A stretch of 64,000 nt of DNA. Origin: Streptomyces yangpuensis. Its GTDB lineage: Bacteria > Actinomycetota > Actinomycetes > Streptomycetales > Streptomycetaceae. Position 1 is the first letter of the stretch; every line of letters begins with the position of its first letter. The stretch spans positions 751,060-815,059 of the forward strand of contig NZ_LBMK01000003.1 of the NCBI RefSeq assembly GCF_001005295.1. Reading direction: 5' to 3'. A program made the position numbers and the translations under genes. Positions 25,081-33,149 of this stretch are shown here, in pieces. Under the pieces are notes generated by a model that searched no databases, had not been told where the DNA came from, and saw nothing but the letters and a program-made list of their open reading frames with translations.

Positions 25081-25995
25081 GTGCAGCGTTACGACCGGCT
25101 GAAGGAGATCCTCCGGCTCGACCCCGACAAGGACTTCCTCGCCATCTACCGGCTCACCGCCACCTACGAGTTCCCCTGGGACTTCACCCGCGCCCTGGAG
25201 CTCGCGCTGTTCCGGACGTATGCCGTCCCCAGCATCGGCGGCCTGCTGGCCGAGACCGCCGAGTTCACCGAACGCACCCAGAAGCGCTACGACGACACCG
25301 CACTGCTCCTCGACGCGGTCGTCGAGCACGGCTTCGACAGCGACACCGCCCGCACGGCGATCCGCCGCGTCAACCAGATGCATCGCAACTACGACATCTC
25401 CAACGACGACATGCGCTACGTCCTGTGCACGTTCGTGGTGATTCCGGCACGCTGGCTGGACGCCTACGGCTGGCGTCCGATGACCCACCACGAGCGCCGG
25501 GCGAGCGCCAACTACTACGCCACGCTCGGCCGGCACATGGGCATCACGGACATCCCGGGCTCCTACGAGGAGTTCGAAGCCACCCTCGACGCCTATGAAG
25601 CGGCCCACTTCGGCTGGGACGAGGGCGCCCGTGCGGTCGCCGACTCCACCCTCGACCTGATGGCCTCCTGGTACCCGGCGCCGCTCGCACCCGCCGTGCG
25701 CCGCGGCGGCATCGCCCTGCTCGACGACTCGCTGATCGACGCCTTCCGGTACGAGGCCCCGCGCGCCGGAGTCCGGAAGCTGGTGCAGGGTGCGCTGAGG
25801 CTGCGGGGCCGCGCGGTCCGGCTGCTGCCCCCGCGCCGGACCCCGCACTACGCCCGCCAGAACCCGGAGATCAAGGGCTACCCCGGTGGCTACGACGTGG
25901 GTGAGCTCGGCACGTTCCCCGTGCCCGGACCGGGAGGCTGCCCCGTGCCCCATCCGCGCCGGCCCACCGGAGCCGAGGCCCAGCCCCCGGCCTGA
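25081..25995 (+). CDS. Oxygenase MpaB family protein (DUF2236)
   Basis: A 304-residue protein of the MpaB/latex-clearing-protein superfamily, whose members bind heme b and cleave or oxidise lipid-like substrates. The conserved helix RVNQMHRNYDISNDDMRYVL (about residues 95-115) includes the His expected near the heme; WLDAYGWRPMTHHERRA follows. GTG 25081 is chosen because AAAGGGAC precedes it and the family N-terminus (RYDRLKEIL) starts there. No signal peptide. The last 30 residues are Pro-rich. It is divergent from the hypothetical gene ending leftward, and its substrate is unknown. Confidence 0.75.
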   Translation: MQRYDRLKEILRLDPDKDFLAIYRLTATYEFPWDFTRALELALFRTYAVPSIGGLLAETAEFTERTQKRYDDTALLLDAVVEHGFDSDTARTAIRRVNQMHRNYDISNDDMRYVLCTFVVIPARWLDAYGWRPMTHHERRASANYYATLGRHMGITDIPGSYEEFEATLDAYEAAHFGWDEGARAVADSTLDLMASWYPAPLAPAVRRGGIALLDDSLIDAFRYEAPRAGVRKLVQGALRLRGRAVRLLPPRRTPHYARQNPEIKGYPGGYDVGELGTFPVPGPGGCPVPHPRRPTGAEAQPPA

Positions 25996-26041
25996 TCCCG
26001 GGCACCTTCGCCGGCGCCGGGTGCGGTGCGGACGTGCGGGC

Positions 26042-26107
26042 GTGCCGATGCCGGCGTACGGGCGTGCCGGTGGCGGCGTACGGGCGCGCCGGTGCCGGCT
26101 AGGGGCC
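26042..26107. repeat. 22-bp tandem repeat, three copies
   Basis: Three imperfect 22-bp units (26042-26063, 26064-26085, 26086-26107) share GTGCCGGTG and GGCGTACGGGC cores. They lie between the convergent MpaB and methyltransferase genes and are probably slippage-derived. Confidence 0.6.
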
Positions 26108-26154
26108 TGCCGGGCAGGCGTCCAGCCGGGCACATGCAAGCCGGGACGCGCGGA

Positions 26155-26754
26155 TCAGGACCGGCGCGCGGCCAGGGCCAGGAAGCGGTGGTCCTCGTCC
26201 GCGTACGAGGTCAGGTCCCAGCCCGCGGCGGCCAGCAGCGGGCCGAGGTTGTGCTCGGCCCGCAGGTCCTGCGCGGTCAGCTCGCGGCCCTGGCGCGCGG
26301 CGAGCGCCGCCCGCCCGATCGGGTGGAAGAGCGCGAGCCGGCCGCCGGGGCGGACCACGCGCGACAGCTCGCGCAGGTTCGCCGCGGGATCGGGCAGATG
26401 GGCGATGAGCCCGGAGGCGAACACCGCGTCCAGCGCCTCGTCGCGCAGCGGCAGCCGGGCCACGTCGGCGAGCACCAGCGCGCCCTCGGCGGCGCGCCCG
26501 GCCCGCTGCGCGGCGGCCAGCATCTGCGGGGTGAGGTCCACGCCGAGCACGGTCCCCGCGGGGCCGACGGCCGCCCGCAGTGCGCCCAGGGCGCGCCCGG
26601 TGCCGCAGCCCGCGTCGAGCACGCGGTCCCCGGGCTGTAGCCCGCACTCCGCCACGGCGGTGGCGAAGGCGGGCCCGTCCTCCGGGAACTTGCGGTCCCA
26701 GTCGGCTGCCCGCGCCCCGAAGAACTCCTGCACGTGCGTGTGGTCTTCGCTCAT
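26155..26754 (-). CDS. SAM-dependent methyltransferase (class I)
   Basis: A 199-residue UbiE-like methyltransferase. Motif I is RVLDAGCGTGRALGAL, the acidic end of strand beta-2 is VLGVDLTPQMLAAAQ, motif II is ALVLADVARLPLRDEALDAV and motif III is VVRPGGRLALFHPIG. ATG 26754 is the first start compatible with the family N-terminus; an overlapping ATG nearby is in another frame and stops at once. Small-molecule methylation is likely, but no neighbour reveals the substrate. It is divergent from the MHYT gene. Confidence 0.82.
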   Translation of the reverse strand: MSEDHTHVQEFFGARAADWDRKFPEDGPAFATAVAECGLQPGDRVLDAGCGTGRALGALRAAVGPAGTVLGVDLTPQMLAAAQRAGRAAEGALVLADVARLPLRDEALDAVFASGLIAHLPDPAANLRELSRVVRPGGRLALFHPIGRAALAARQGRELTAQDLRAEHNLGPLLAAAGWDLTSYADEDHRFLALAARRS

Positions 26755-26922
26755 GGGCCCATGATCCCCCACCACTGCACGTCCGGGTGTCCGTGGACCG
26801 TGCGCAAGGTGGCGCGTGGGGTGATCGAAGGTGAACGTAGCTCTGTCATATTCCAGCACTTCCAGCTGCTTTCGAAATGCGCCCCCTGTTCGCGCCCTCA
26901 CCCGGACTAGCGTCCGGTGGCC

Positions 26923-27711
26923 ATGGGACACCTGGGACATCTGGACCACGCCGCTTACGGCTGGCTGACACCCGTGCTGTCATATGTGATGGCATCGATC
27001 GGCGCCGCTCTCGGGCTGCGCTGCACGGTCCGCGCGCTCGCCGCGACCGGAGCCGTCCGCCGCAACTGGCTCCTCACCGCGGCCTCCGCCATCGGCACCG
27101 GCATCTGGACCATGCACTTCGTCGCGATGCTCGGCTTCGAGGCCACCGGTACCGAGATCCACTACAACGTGCCGCTCACCATCCTGAGCCTGCTCGTCGC
27201 CGTGCTGGTCGTCGGCGCCGGAGTCTTCGCCGTCGGCTACGGCAGGGCGCGCGGCCGTTCCCTCGTACTGGGCGGCCTGACCACCGGACTCGGCGTCGCC
27301 AGCATGCACTACCTGGGCATGGCGGCCCTGCACCTGCACGGCGAGGTCTCCTACGACCCGCTGGTCGTCGGCCTCTCCGTCGTCATCGCCGTGGTCGCGG
27401 CCACCGCCGCCCTCTGGGCCGCGCTCAACATCAAGTCGCCCGTGGCCGTGGCGGCGGCCTCGCTCGTCATGGGCGCGGCCGTCAGCAGCATGCACTACAC
27501 GGGGATGATGGCCGTCGAAGTCAGCGTCAGCCCCTCGGACGCGGCCCTGCCCGGGGCCACCGCGCTGCAGTTCATCTTCCCGCTGGCCGTCGGACTGGGC
27601 TCCTACCTGTTCATCACCGCCGCCTTCGTCGCACTCTCCCCGACGGCCGACGAGCGCGCCGCCTCCGCCTCCGCCCGGCACCTGGGGGAGCACGCCGCGG
27701 CCGCCCACTGA
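26923..27711 (+). CDS. Stand-alone MHYT-domain membrane sensor
   Basis: A 262-residue integral membrane protein with about seven hydrophobic segments and three copies of the MHYT signature: WTMHFVAM (about 64), SMHYLGM (about 130) and SMHYTGM (about 190). These motifs are thought to bind copper and sense O2, CO or NO. Unlike many relatives it has no GGDEF, EAL or kinase output domain. It ends 87 bp before cvnA on the same strand, so it may feed the conservon. The start is ATG 26923 (GTG 26917 also possible). TAGCGT at 26908-26913 could be its -10 box, giving a very short leader. Confidence 0.8.
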   Translation: MGHLGHLDHAAYGWLTPVLSYVMASIGAALGLRCTVRALAATGAVRRNWLLTAASAIGTGIWTMHFVAMLGFEATGTEIHYNVPLTILSLLVAVLVVGAGVFAVGYGRARGRSLVLGGLTTGLGVASMHYLGMAALHLHGEVSYDPLVVGLSVVIAVVAATAALWAALNIKSPVAVAAASLVMGAAVSSMHYTGMMAVEVSVSPSDAALPGATALQFIFPLAVGLGSYLFITAAFVALSPTADERAASASARHLGEHAAAAH

Positions 27712-27798
27712 CCCGCCCCCACGTCCTGTAGACCGCAGACCGGCGCTACGACCCGCCGGCCGACCGCACCCGTAGGCACCGCCCGGAACGAGGAGCCC

Positions 27799-30528
27799 AT
27801 GCGCACACCCCGCAGAAGACCGGAAGCAGCGGCGCCGCGGCTGCCCGCGCCCCCGGCGCGCGGCCGCCGGGCTCATGCCGGGCCACCGGCCGAGGAACCG
27901 GCGCCGGACCGGGCGCGGCAGCAGCCGGGCCGCTCCGACGACGGCCGCACGCCCCGGCCGGCCGTACCGCCCCGGCGAGGCCCCCGGATACCACTGCGCC
28001 CCGCCACCGTCCGAGCGAAGATCGTCTCCCTGCTGATGGTGCCGGTCGTCTCGCTCCTCGCACTCTGGGCCTTCGCCACCGTCGACACCGCACAGGACAT
28101 AGCCCGGTTGGGCCGGATCCAGCAGGTCGACTCCGAGATACGCGCCCCCGTCGCAGCCGCCGTCACCGAGCTCCAGGCCGAACGACGAGCGGCCGTCCGT
28201 CTCCTGGCCGACCCCGCCGCCGACCCGGGCACCCTGGGCCAGCAGGCCCGCCGTACCGACACCGCCGTCCGGGCCCTGCGGCTCGGCGACCGCCACACCG
28301 TCGCCGAATCCGGGGACTACCGCTCGGAGATCGTGGTCCGTCTGGACGCGTTCGTCGTCGCCGCCGAGGCGCTGGGCTCGGCCCGCAAGGACATCATCGA
28401 CCGCCGGGCCACCCCCGAGGCCGCCTTCGCCATCTACACCCGAGTGGTCGACGCCGCTTTCGCCGTGGGCGGCTCCCTGACCGGCGGTGAGAACGCCGAA
28501 CTCGGCCCCGACGCACGGGTCCTGCTCGAATTCGCCCGCGCCGCGGAACTGCTGTCACGCGAGGACGCCCTGCTCGCACTGCCGGGGCAGCGTAGCGCCG
28601 AAACGCTTCGGCAGCTGACCGGCACCATCGAGTCCCGCCGCACGCTCACCGAGAGCGCGGCGCGGGACCTGCCCGCCGCCCAGCAGGACGTCTGGCAGTC
28701 CGTCGCCAAGAGCTCCGCCTACGCCGACCTCACCGGTGCCGAGGACCGGGCGCTGGCCGTCGGAACCTCCCGGGACGGCCGCGGGGCACCCGCCGGGTGG
28801 GAGACCGCGCACAGCGGCATCAGCACCTCGATGCGGGAGATCGGGGAGGCCGCCCGCGCCGCGGCCGCGGACCGGGCCGACCCCGTCGCCGAGGGGGCGT
28901 TCAGCCCTGCGGGCGCCGCCGTGCTGCTGGGCCTGGCGGCCGTCGCCGCGTCCCTCGTCATCTCCGTCCGGATCGGCCGCGTTCTCGTCGTCGAGCTGGT
29001 CTCGCTGCGCAACACCGCCCTGGAGATCGCCCACCGCAAACTCCCGGACGCGATGGAGCGGCTGCGCGCCGGCGAGGAGATCGACGTCGTCGCCGAGACC
29101 CCGCCCGGCCCGCCCGCGGACGACGAGATCACCCAGGTCGGCGAGGCCCTGGGCACGGTCCACCGGGCCGCGCTCAGCGCCGCCGTCGAGCGGGCGGAAC
29201 TTGCCAGCGGGGTCTCCGGCGTCTTCGTCAACCTCGCCCGCCGCAGCCAGGTCCTCGTGCACAAGCAGCTCACGCTGCTCGACTCGATGGAGCGGCGCGC
29301 CGACGACCCGAACGAGCTGGGCGACCTCTTCCGCCTCGACCACCTGACGACCCGGATGCGCCGGCACGCGGAGAGCCTGATCATCCTCTCGGGTGCGGCC
29401 CCCGGCCGGGCCTGGCGGATGCCGGTCCCCCTCACCGACGTCGTCCGGGCCGCCGTCTCGGAGATCGAGGACTACCCGCGCGTCGAGGTCCGCCGGCTCG
29501 CCGAGGCCGCGGTGGCCGGCGGAGCCGTCGCCGACCTCACCCACCTGCTCGCCGAACTCATCGAGAACGCGGCCCAGTTCTCGCCCCCGCACACCAAGGT
29601 CCGGGTCAGCGGGGAACCGGTCGGCACCGGTTACGTCCTGGAGGTGGAGGACCGCGGCCTGGGCATGGGCCGCGAAGCCCTGAGCGATGCCAACCGGCGC
29701 ATCGAGCAGTCCGAGGCCCTCGACCTCTTCGACAGCGACCGGCTCGGCCTCTTCGTGGTCAGCCGCCTCTCCGCCCGGCACGGAGTCAAGGTGCACCTGC
29801 GCACCTCGCCCTACGGCGGCACCACCGCCGTGGTGCTCCTGCCCCACTCCATGCTCCAGGACGCCGTCGGAGCCGGGGACCCCGGCGTCGGCCCCGCCGA
29901 CACGGACACCGATGCCGATGCCGGTGTCGGTGTCGGTGCCGGCACCGCCCCGGGCCGCGGGCACCGGGAGGAGCAGCCGGCCACCCCGGACCGGGCGTCG
30001 TCCGGGTCCCCGTCACCCGGCCCGTCGTGGGAACCGGCAGCGGCGGCGCTCCAGCCCCCCACCGTGACCGTCGTACGGGACGACGCGCGCGGCCCGGCCG
30101 GCCTCGTGCGGGGCGGCGCGCCCGATGCCCCGGCCCGCTGCGGCGCGGCCTCCGCGACGGCCGGGGAACCGCGCCCGGCACCGGTGGCGCCGCTGCGGCC
30201 GCGTGCGGGCACCCGTACGGAGTCCTCCGCCACGCAGGCAGCGCCGTCCGCGCCGTCCGACGCCTCCCCGGGCTCCGCCGCCTCCCCGGGCTCCGCCGCC
30301 TCCTCGGGCTCCGCGACGGAACTGCCGCGCCGGGTGCGCCAGGCCAGCCTCGTCCCGCAGCTCCGGGAGGCCCCCACACCCCAGGAGCCCGCCGGCGTCC
30401 GGCTGCCCGAGGACCCGCCGGGGCGCAGCCCGGAGCAGGTCCGGGACCGGATGGCGGCCTACCGGGCCGGATGGGTCCGCGGCGCCGAGGAGTACTCCCC
30501 CCACGCAGGCAGCGAAGGAGACGTGTGA
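27799..30528 (+). CDS. cvnA: Conservon sensor histidine kinase-like protein CvnA
   Basis: A 909-residue membrane sensor. Order: basic disordered N-terminus; TM helix (about 74-95); extracytoplasmic nitrate/nitrite-sensing-like region (about 96-365); TM helix (about 373-391); linker; kinase-like helices with RLDHLTTRMRRHAESLIILS; and a HATPase_c domain with LLAELIENAAQFSPPHT, DRGLGMG and GLFVVSRLSARHG. A disordered Pro/Ala tail of about 200 residues follows and contains GVGVGAG and SPGSAA repeats. In Streptomyces conservons CvnA acts with CvnB-D as a membrane complex resembling eukaryotic GPCR/G-protein coupling. ATG 27799 follows GAGGAG. Its TGA overlaps the cvnB ATG by one base. Confidence 0.88.
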   Translation: MRTPRRRPEAAAPRLPAPPARGRRAHAGPPAEEPAPDRARQQPGRSDDGRTPRPAVPPRRGPRIPLRPATVRAKIVSLLMVPVVSLLALWAFATVDTAQDIARLGRIQQVDSEIRAPVAAAVTELQAERRAAVRLLADPAADPGTLGQQARRTDTAVRALRLGDRHTVAESGDYRSEIVVRLDAFVVAAEALGSARKDIIDRRATPEAAFAIYTRVVDAAFAVGGSLTGGENAELGPDARVLLEFARAAELLSREDALLALPGQRSAETLRQLTGTIESRRTLTESAARDLPAAQQDVWQSVAKSSAYADLTGAEDRALAVGTSRDGRGAPAGWETAHSGISTSMREIGEAARAAAADRADPVAEGAFSPAGAAVLLGLAAVAASLVISVRIGRVLVVELVSLRNTALEIAHRKLPDAMERLRAGEEIDVVAETPPGPPADDEITQVGEALGTVHRAALSAAVERAELASGVSGVFVNLARRSQVLVHKQLTLLDSMERRADDPNELGDLFRLDHLTTRMRRHAESLIILSGAAPGRAWRMPVPLTDVVRAAVSEIEDYPRVEVRRLAEAAVAGGAVADLTHLLAELIENAAQFSPPHTKVRVSGEPVGTGYVLEVEDRGLGMGREALSDANRRIEQSEALDLFDSDRLGLFVVSRLSARHGVKVHLRTSPYGGTTAVVLLPHSMLQDAVGAGDPGVGPADTDTDADAGVGVGAGTAPGRGHREEQPATPDRASSGSPSPGPSWEPAAAALQPPTVTVVRDDARGPAGLVRGGAPDAPARCGAASATAGEPRPAPVAPLRPRAGTRTESSATQAAPSAPSDASPGSAASPGSAASSGSATELPRRVRQASLVPQLREAPTPQEPAGVRLPEDPPGRSPEQVRDRMAAYRAGWVRGAEEYSPHAGSEGDV
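30261..30315 (+). repeat. 18-bp tandem repeat within the cvnA tail
   Basis: About three copies of an 18-bp unit encode SPGSAA/SSGSAT repeats in the disordered tail of CvnA. Likely length-variable by replication slippage. Confidence 0.55.
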
Positions 30529-30971
30529 TGATCGAACACCAGAGGATCGGCCACGACGGCATCCGCCGGGCGGGTGAACTCGACTGGCTCCTGGACGACC
30601 TGGTGCACCGGGTCATCGAGGTCCGGCACGCCGTGGTCCTCTCCAACGACGGCCTGGCGGTCGGCGCCTCCAGCGCGCTCAGCCGGGAGGACGCCGAGCA
30701 CCTGGCCGCGGTGGCCTCCGGCTTCCACAGCCTGGCCAAGGGCGCGGGCCGGCACTTCCACGCCGGGGGCGTGCGCCAGACGATGGTCGAGATGGACGAG
30801 GGGTTCCTCATCGTCGCTGCGGCCGGGGACGGCTCCTGCCTGGCCGTGCTCAGCGCCGCCGCAGCCGACATCGGACTGATCGCCTACGAGATGGCCCGGC
30901 TGGTGAAGCGGGTCGGCGAACACCTCTACACCCCGCCCCGGTTCGCGGCGCGGCCGCCGGCCGCCGGCTGA
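30528..30971 (+). CDS. cvnB: Conservon roadblock/LC7 protein CvnB
   Basis: A 147-residue roadblock/LC7-fold protein, related to MglB-type GTPase-activating proteins. Visible blocks are LDWLLDDLVHRVIEVRHAVV, LSNDGLAVGASS, AEHLAAVASGFHSLAKG, RQTMVEMD and IGLIAYEMARLVKRVGEHL. It is expected to bind and regulate the CvnD GTPase. ATG 30528 overlaps the cvnA stop (TGATG), so translation is coupled. A close paralogue lies at 32638. Confidence 0.9.
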   Translation: MIEHQRIGHDGIRRAGELDWLLDDLVHRVIEVRHAVVLSNDGLAVGASSALSREDAEHLAAVASGFHSLAKGAGRHFHAGGVRQTMVEMDEGFLIVAAAGDGSCLAVLSAAAADIGLIAYEMARLVKRVGEHLYTPPRFAARPPAAG

Positions 30972-30988
30972 GGGCGGCGGTCCGGCCC

Positions 30989-31372
30989 ATGAACGGCCAG
31001 TGGTACGACGCCGAAGCGGGTCCGCTCGTCCGCCCGTACGCCATGACCGGGGGGCGTACCAAGCCGGGGCCGCACGGGGTCCGCTTCGACCTGATCTCCC
31101 TGGTCGCGGTGGATCCGGAGGGCGGCGCGGACGAGACCGCCGACTCGCTGCTCGGCCCCGAACACCGGGCACTGCTGGGGCTCTGCCGGTCCGAGACCCA
31201 GTCGGTGGCGGAACTCGCCGCCGACGCCGACCTGCCCGTGGGAGTCGTACGGGTGCTTCTCGGGGACCTGCTGGAGGGCGGGCACGTCAAGGTCAGCCGC
31301 CCGGTACCGCCCGCCCGACTGCCCGACGAGCGGATTCTGCGTGAAGTCATCGAGGGATTGAGAGCGCTTTGA
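30989..31372 (+). CDS. cvnC: Conservon DUF742 protein CvnC
   Basis: A 127-residue DUF742 protein: LVRPYAMTGGRTKPGPHGVR near the start, then FDLISLVAV, a helix-turn-helix-like part QSVAELAADADLPVGVVRVL and LLGDLLEGGHVKVSRP. Its role inside conservons is not well defined; a winged-helix fold is likely. It starts 17 bp after cvnB, and its TGA overlaps the ATG of cvnD by one base. Confidence 0.88.
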   Translation: MNGQWYDAEAGPLVRPYAMTGGRTKPGPHGVRFDLISLVAVDPEGGADETADSLLGPEHRALLGLCRSETQSVAELAADADLPVGVVRVLLGDLLEGGHVKVSRPVPPARLPDERILREVIEGLRAL

Positions 31373-32043
31373 TGGAACACCACGACAACCGGACCTCCGG
31401 ACAGCCCGGAGAAGCCCTGGACACGGATCCGGAAACGGTGGAGGAGGACGGCGAACTGGCTGCCCTCGCACTGAAGATCCTCGTCGCGGGCGGCTTCGGG
31501 GTGGGCAAGACCACGCTGGTCGGTGCGGTCAGCGAGATCCGGCCGCTGCGCACGGAGGAGCAGCTGAGCGAGGCGGGCGAACTGATCGACGACACGGGGG
31601 GCGTGGACCAGAAGACGACCACGACCGTGGCCATGGACTTTGGGCGGATCACCATCCGGTCGGGGCTGTCCCTGTACTTGTTCGGCACCCCGGGGCAGGA
31701 CCGGTTCTGGTTCCTGTGGGACGAGCTGTCGCAGGGGGCGCTCGGTGCGGTGGTGCTCGCTGACACACGGCGGCTGGAGGACTGCTTCCCGGCGGTCGAC
31801 TACTTCGAGCACCGGCGCATCCCGTTCGTCGTCGCCGTCAACTGCTTCTCGGAGGCGCGGCGCTACGGCGCGCACGACGTGTCACGCGCGCTGGACCTGG
31901 AGCAGGGCACTCCGGTGGTGCTGTGCGACGCACGCGACAAGGACTCGGGCAAGGAAGTGCTGATCAGGCTGGTCGAGTACGCCGGGCGGGTGCACACCGC
32001 CCGGCTCCTGGAATCGGTGGGGCCGCAGGCCGGTTCCGTGTGA
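31372..32043 (+). CDS. cvnD: Conservon GTPase CvnD
   Basis: A 223-residue small Ras-like GTPase. The P-loop is KILVAGGFGVGKTTL (about 35-50), the switch I Thr lies in DQKTTTTVAMDFGR, the G3 motif is YLFGTPGQDRFWF, and the G4 position reads VAVNCF rather than the canonical NKxD. It would cycle between GDP and GTP under control of the roadblock protein. ATG 31372 is chosen over the TTG three bases upstream because it matches the coupled TGATG arrangement. Confidence 0.9.
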   Translation: MEHHDNRTSGQPGEALDTDPETVEEDGELAALALKILVAGGFGVGKTTLVGAVSEIRPLRTEEQLSEAGELIDDTGGVDQKTTTTVAMDFGRITIRSGLSLYLFGTPGQDRFWFLWDELSQGALGAVVLADTRRLEDCFPAVDYFEHRRIPFVVAVNCFSEARRYGAHDVSRALDLEQGTPVVLCDARDKDSGKEVLIRLVEYAGRVHTARLLESVGPQAGSV

Positions 32044-32093
32044 GCCGGGTGCTCGGAGTGGACCTGGTGGACCGGCCGGGGCGCGGGGGTGGA

Positions 32094-32531
32094 TCAGTCG
32101 GCCACCCCGGCGACGGCGATCACCTTGCCGATCGGGACACGGACCAGGAGTTCGCCCGGGACGGCGTTGCGGCGGCCGTACGCCTCGGCCTCCTCCTCGC
32201 CCATGTAGCGGGCGGCGATCCGGGTCGCCCAGGAGAGCATCCCGTCCGCGTCCTCGGTGTATCCGCTGATCTCCGCGCGGCCCTGGAGGACCACGTAGGA
32301 GAACGGCGGCCGGTCGTCGTCCACGCACAGCGCGACGCGCCCGTCCCTGGCCAGATTGCGTCCCTTGACGGTGTCCTTCCCGGTGTTGAAGACGAAGGAG
32401 TCCCCGTCGAGCAGGAACCAGATGGGCGCGACGTGCGGACTTCCGTCCTCGCGGACGGTGCAGAGCTTTCCGGTACGGGTGGAACGGGAGACGAATGCCC
32501 GCCATTCCTCTTGAGTCATCTTCTTCGCCAT
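32094..32531 (-). CDS. PPOX-class F420-dependent oxidoreductase
   Basis: A 145-residue split-barrel flavin/F420-binding protein. Blocks are SRSTRTGKLCTVREDGSPHV then APIWFLLDGDSFVFNTGKDT, VKGRNLARDGRVALCVDD and VVLQGRAEI, typical of the actinobacterial PPOX-class F420H2-dependent reductases. ATG 32531 has the strong site AAGGAGGA. It is inserted between the conservon and the second roadblock gene on the opposite strand. The substrate is unknown. Confidence 0.85.
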   Translation of the reverse strand: MAKKMTQEEWRAFVSRSTRTGKLCTVREDGSPHVAPIWFLLDGDSFVFNTGKDTVKGRNLARDGRVALCVDDDRPPFSYVVLQGRAEISGYTEDADGMLSWATRIAARYMGEEEAEAYGRRNAVPGELLVRVPIGKVIAVAGVAD

Positions 32532-32637
32532 GGGCACATCCTCCTTGCCGGAAAGGCGCTGGTGGGGAAGGCTTGCGGCACGAGTACGCGGGGTGGGGCG
32601 CGGCCGAACGGGCCGCGTCGACGGGGAGGGGCTTGGA

Positions 32638-33036
32638 ATGGCACTGGACAAGCAACTGGACTGGCTGCTGGACGACCTGACGCGCAGGGTCCCGCAGGTG
32701 CGGCACGCGGTGGTCCTGTCCAACGACGGCCTGGTGACCGGGGCGAGCGCGGGGCTGCCGCGGGAGGACGCGGAGCACCTGGCGGCCGTCGCGGCCGGGC
32801 TGCAGAGCCTGGCGAAGGGTTCGGGACGGCACTTCAGGGCCGGTGAGGTCCGCCAGACGATGGTCGAGTACGACGACGGGGCGCTCTTCGTCATGGCGGC
32901 CGGCGCCGGCAGCTCCTTGTGTGTGCTCAGCGCGGCCGAGGCGGACATCGGTCAGGTCGCCTACGAGATGACGCTGCTGGTCAACAGGGTGGGCGAGCAC
33001 CTGGGAGTCGCGGAGCGCCGCATCACCGGAGGATGA
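32638..33036 (+). CDS. Second roadblock/LC7 protein (CvnB paralogue)
   Basis: A 132-residue roadblock protein closely similar to the cvnB product at 30528: both share LDWLLDDL, VRHAVVLSNDGL, REDAEHLAAVA, SLAKG, GRHF, VRQTMVE and RVGEHL at the same spacing. It is not followed by DUF742 or GTPase genes. ATG 32638 follows GGGGAGGGG. It probably arose by local duplication and could compete with CvnB for the CvnD GTPase or bind a GTPase elsewhere. Confidence 0.85.
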   Translation: MALDKQLDWLLDDLTRRVPQVRHAVVLSNDGLVTGASAGLPREDAEHLAAVAAGLQSLAKGSGRHFRAGEVRQTMVEYDDGALFVMAAGAGSSLCVLSAAEADIGQVAYEMTLLVNRVGEHLGVAERRITGG

Positions 33037-33067
33037 GCCGACGGCGGCTCCGGGCGGGCGGGTGGAG

Positions 33068-33076
33068 TTGTCCACA
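33068..33076 (+). promoter_or_regulatory. Isolated perfect DnaA box
   Basis: TTGTCCACA, the Streptomyces DnaA-box consensus, occurs once here between the roadblock gene and the DUF6397 gene. No cluster of boxes is present, so it is not an origin. It may titrate DnaA or regulate, or be chance. Confidence 0.35.
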
Positions 33077-33149
33077 GGCCTCGCGGGATGTCGTCGCAGC
33101 GAGTTACGGTCTTCACACAGAGTAATCATTGCTCGTGGGGAGGATCGTG

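Noticed and set aside
29899..29950. GCCGAT/GTCGGT simple repeats considered as a DNA repeat element
   Set aside because: They simply encode the TDADAGVGVG stretch of the disordered CvnA tail, in frame.
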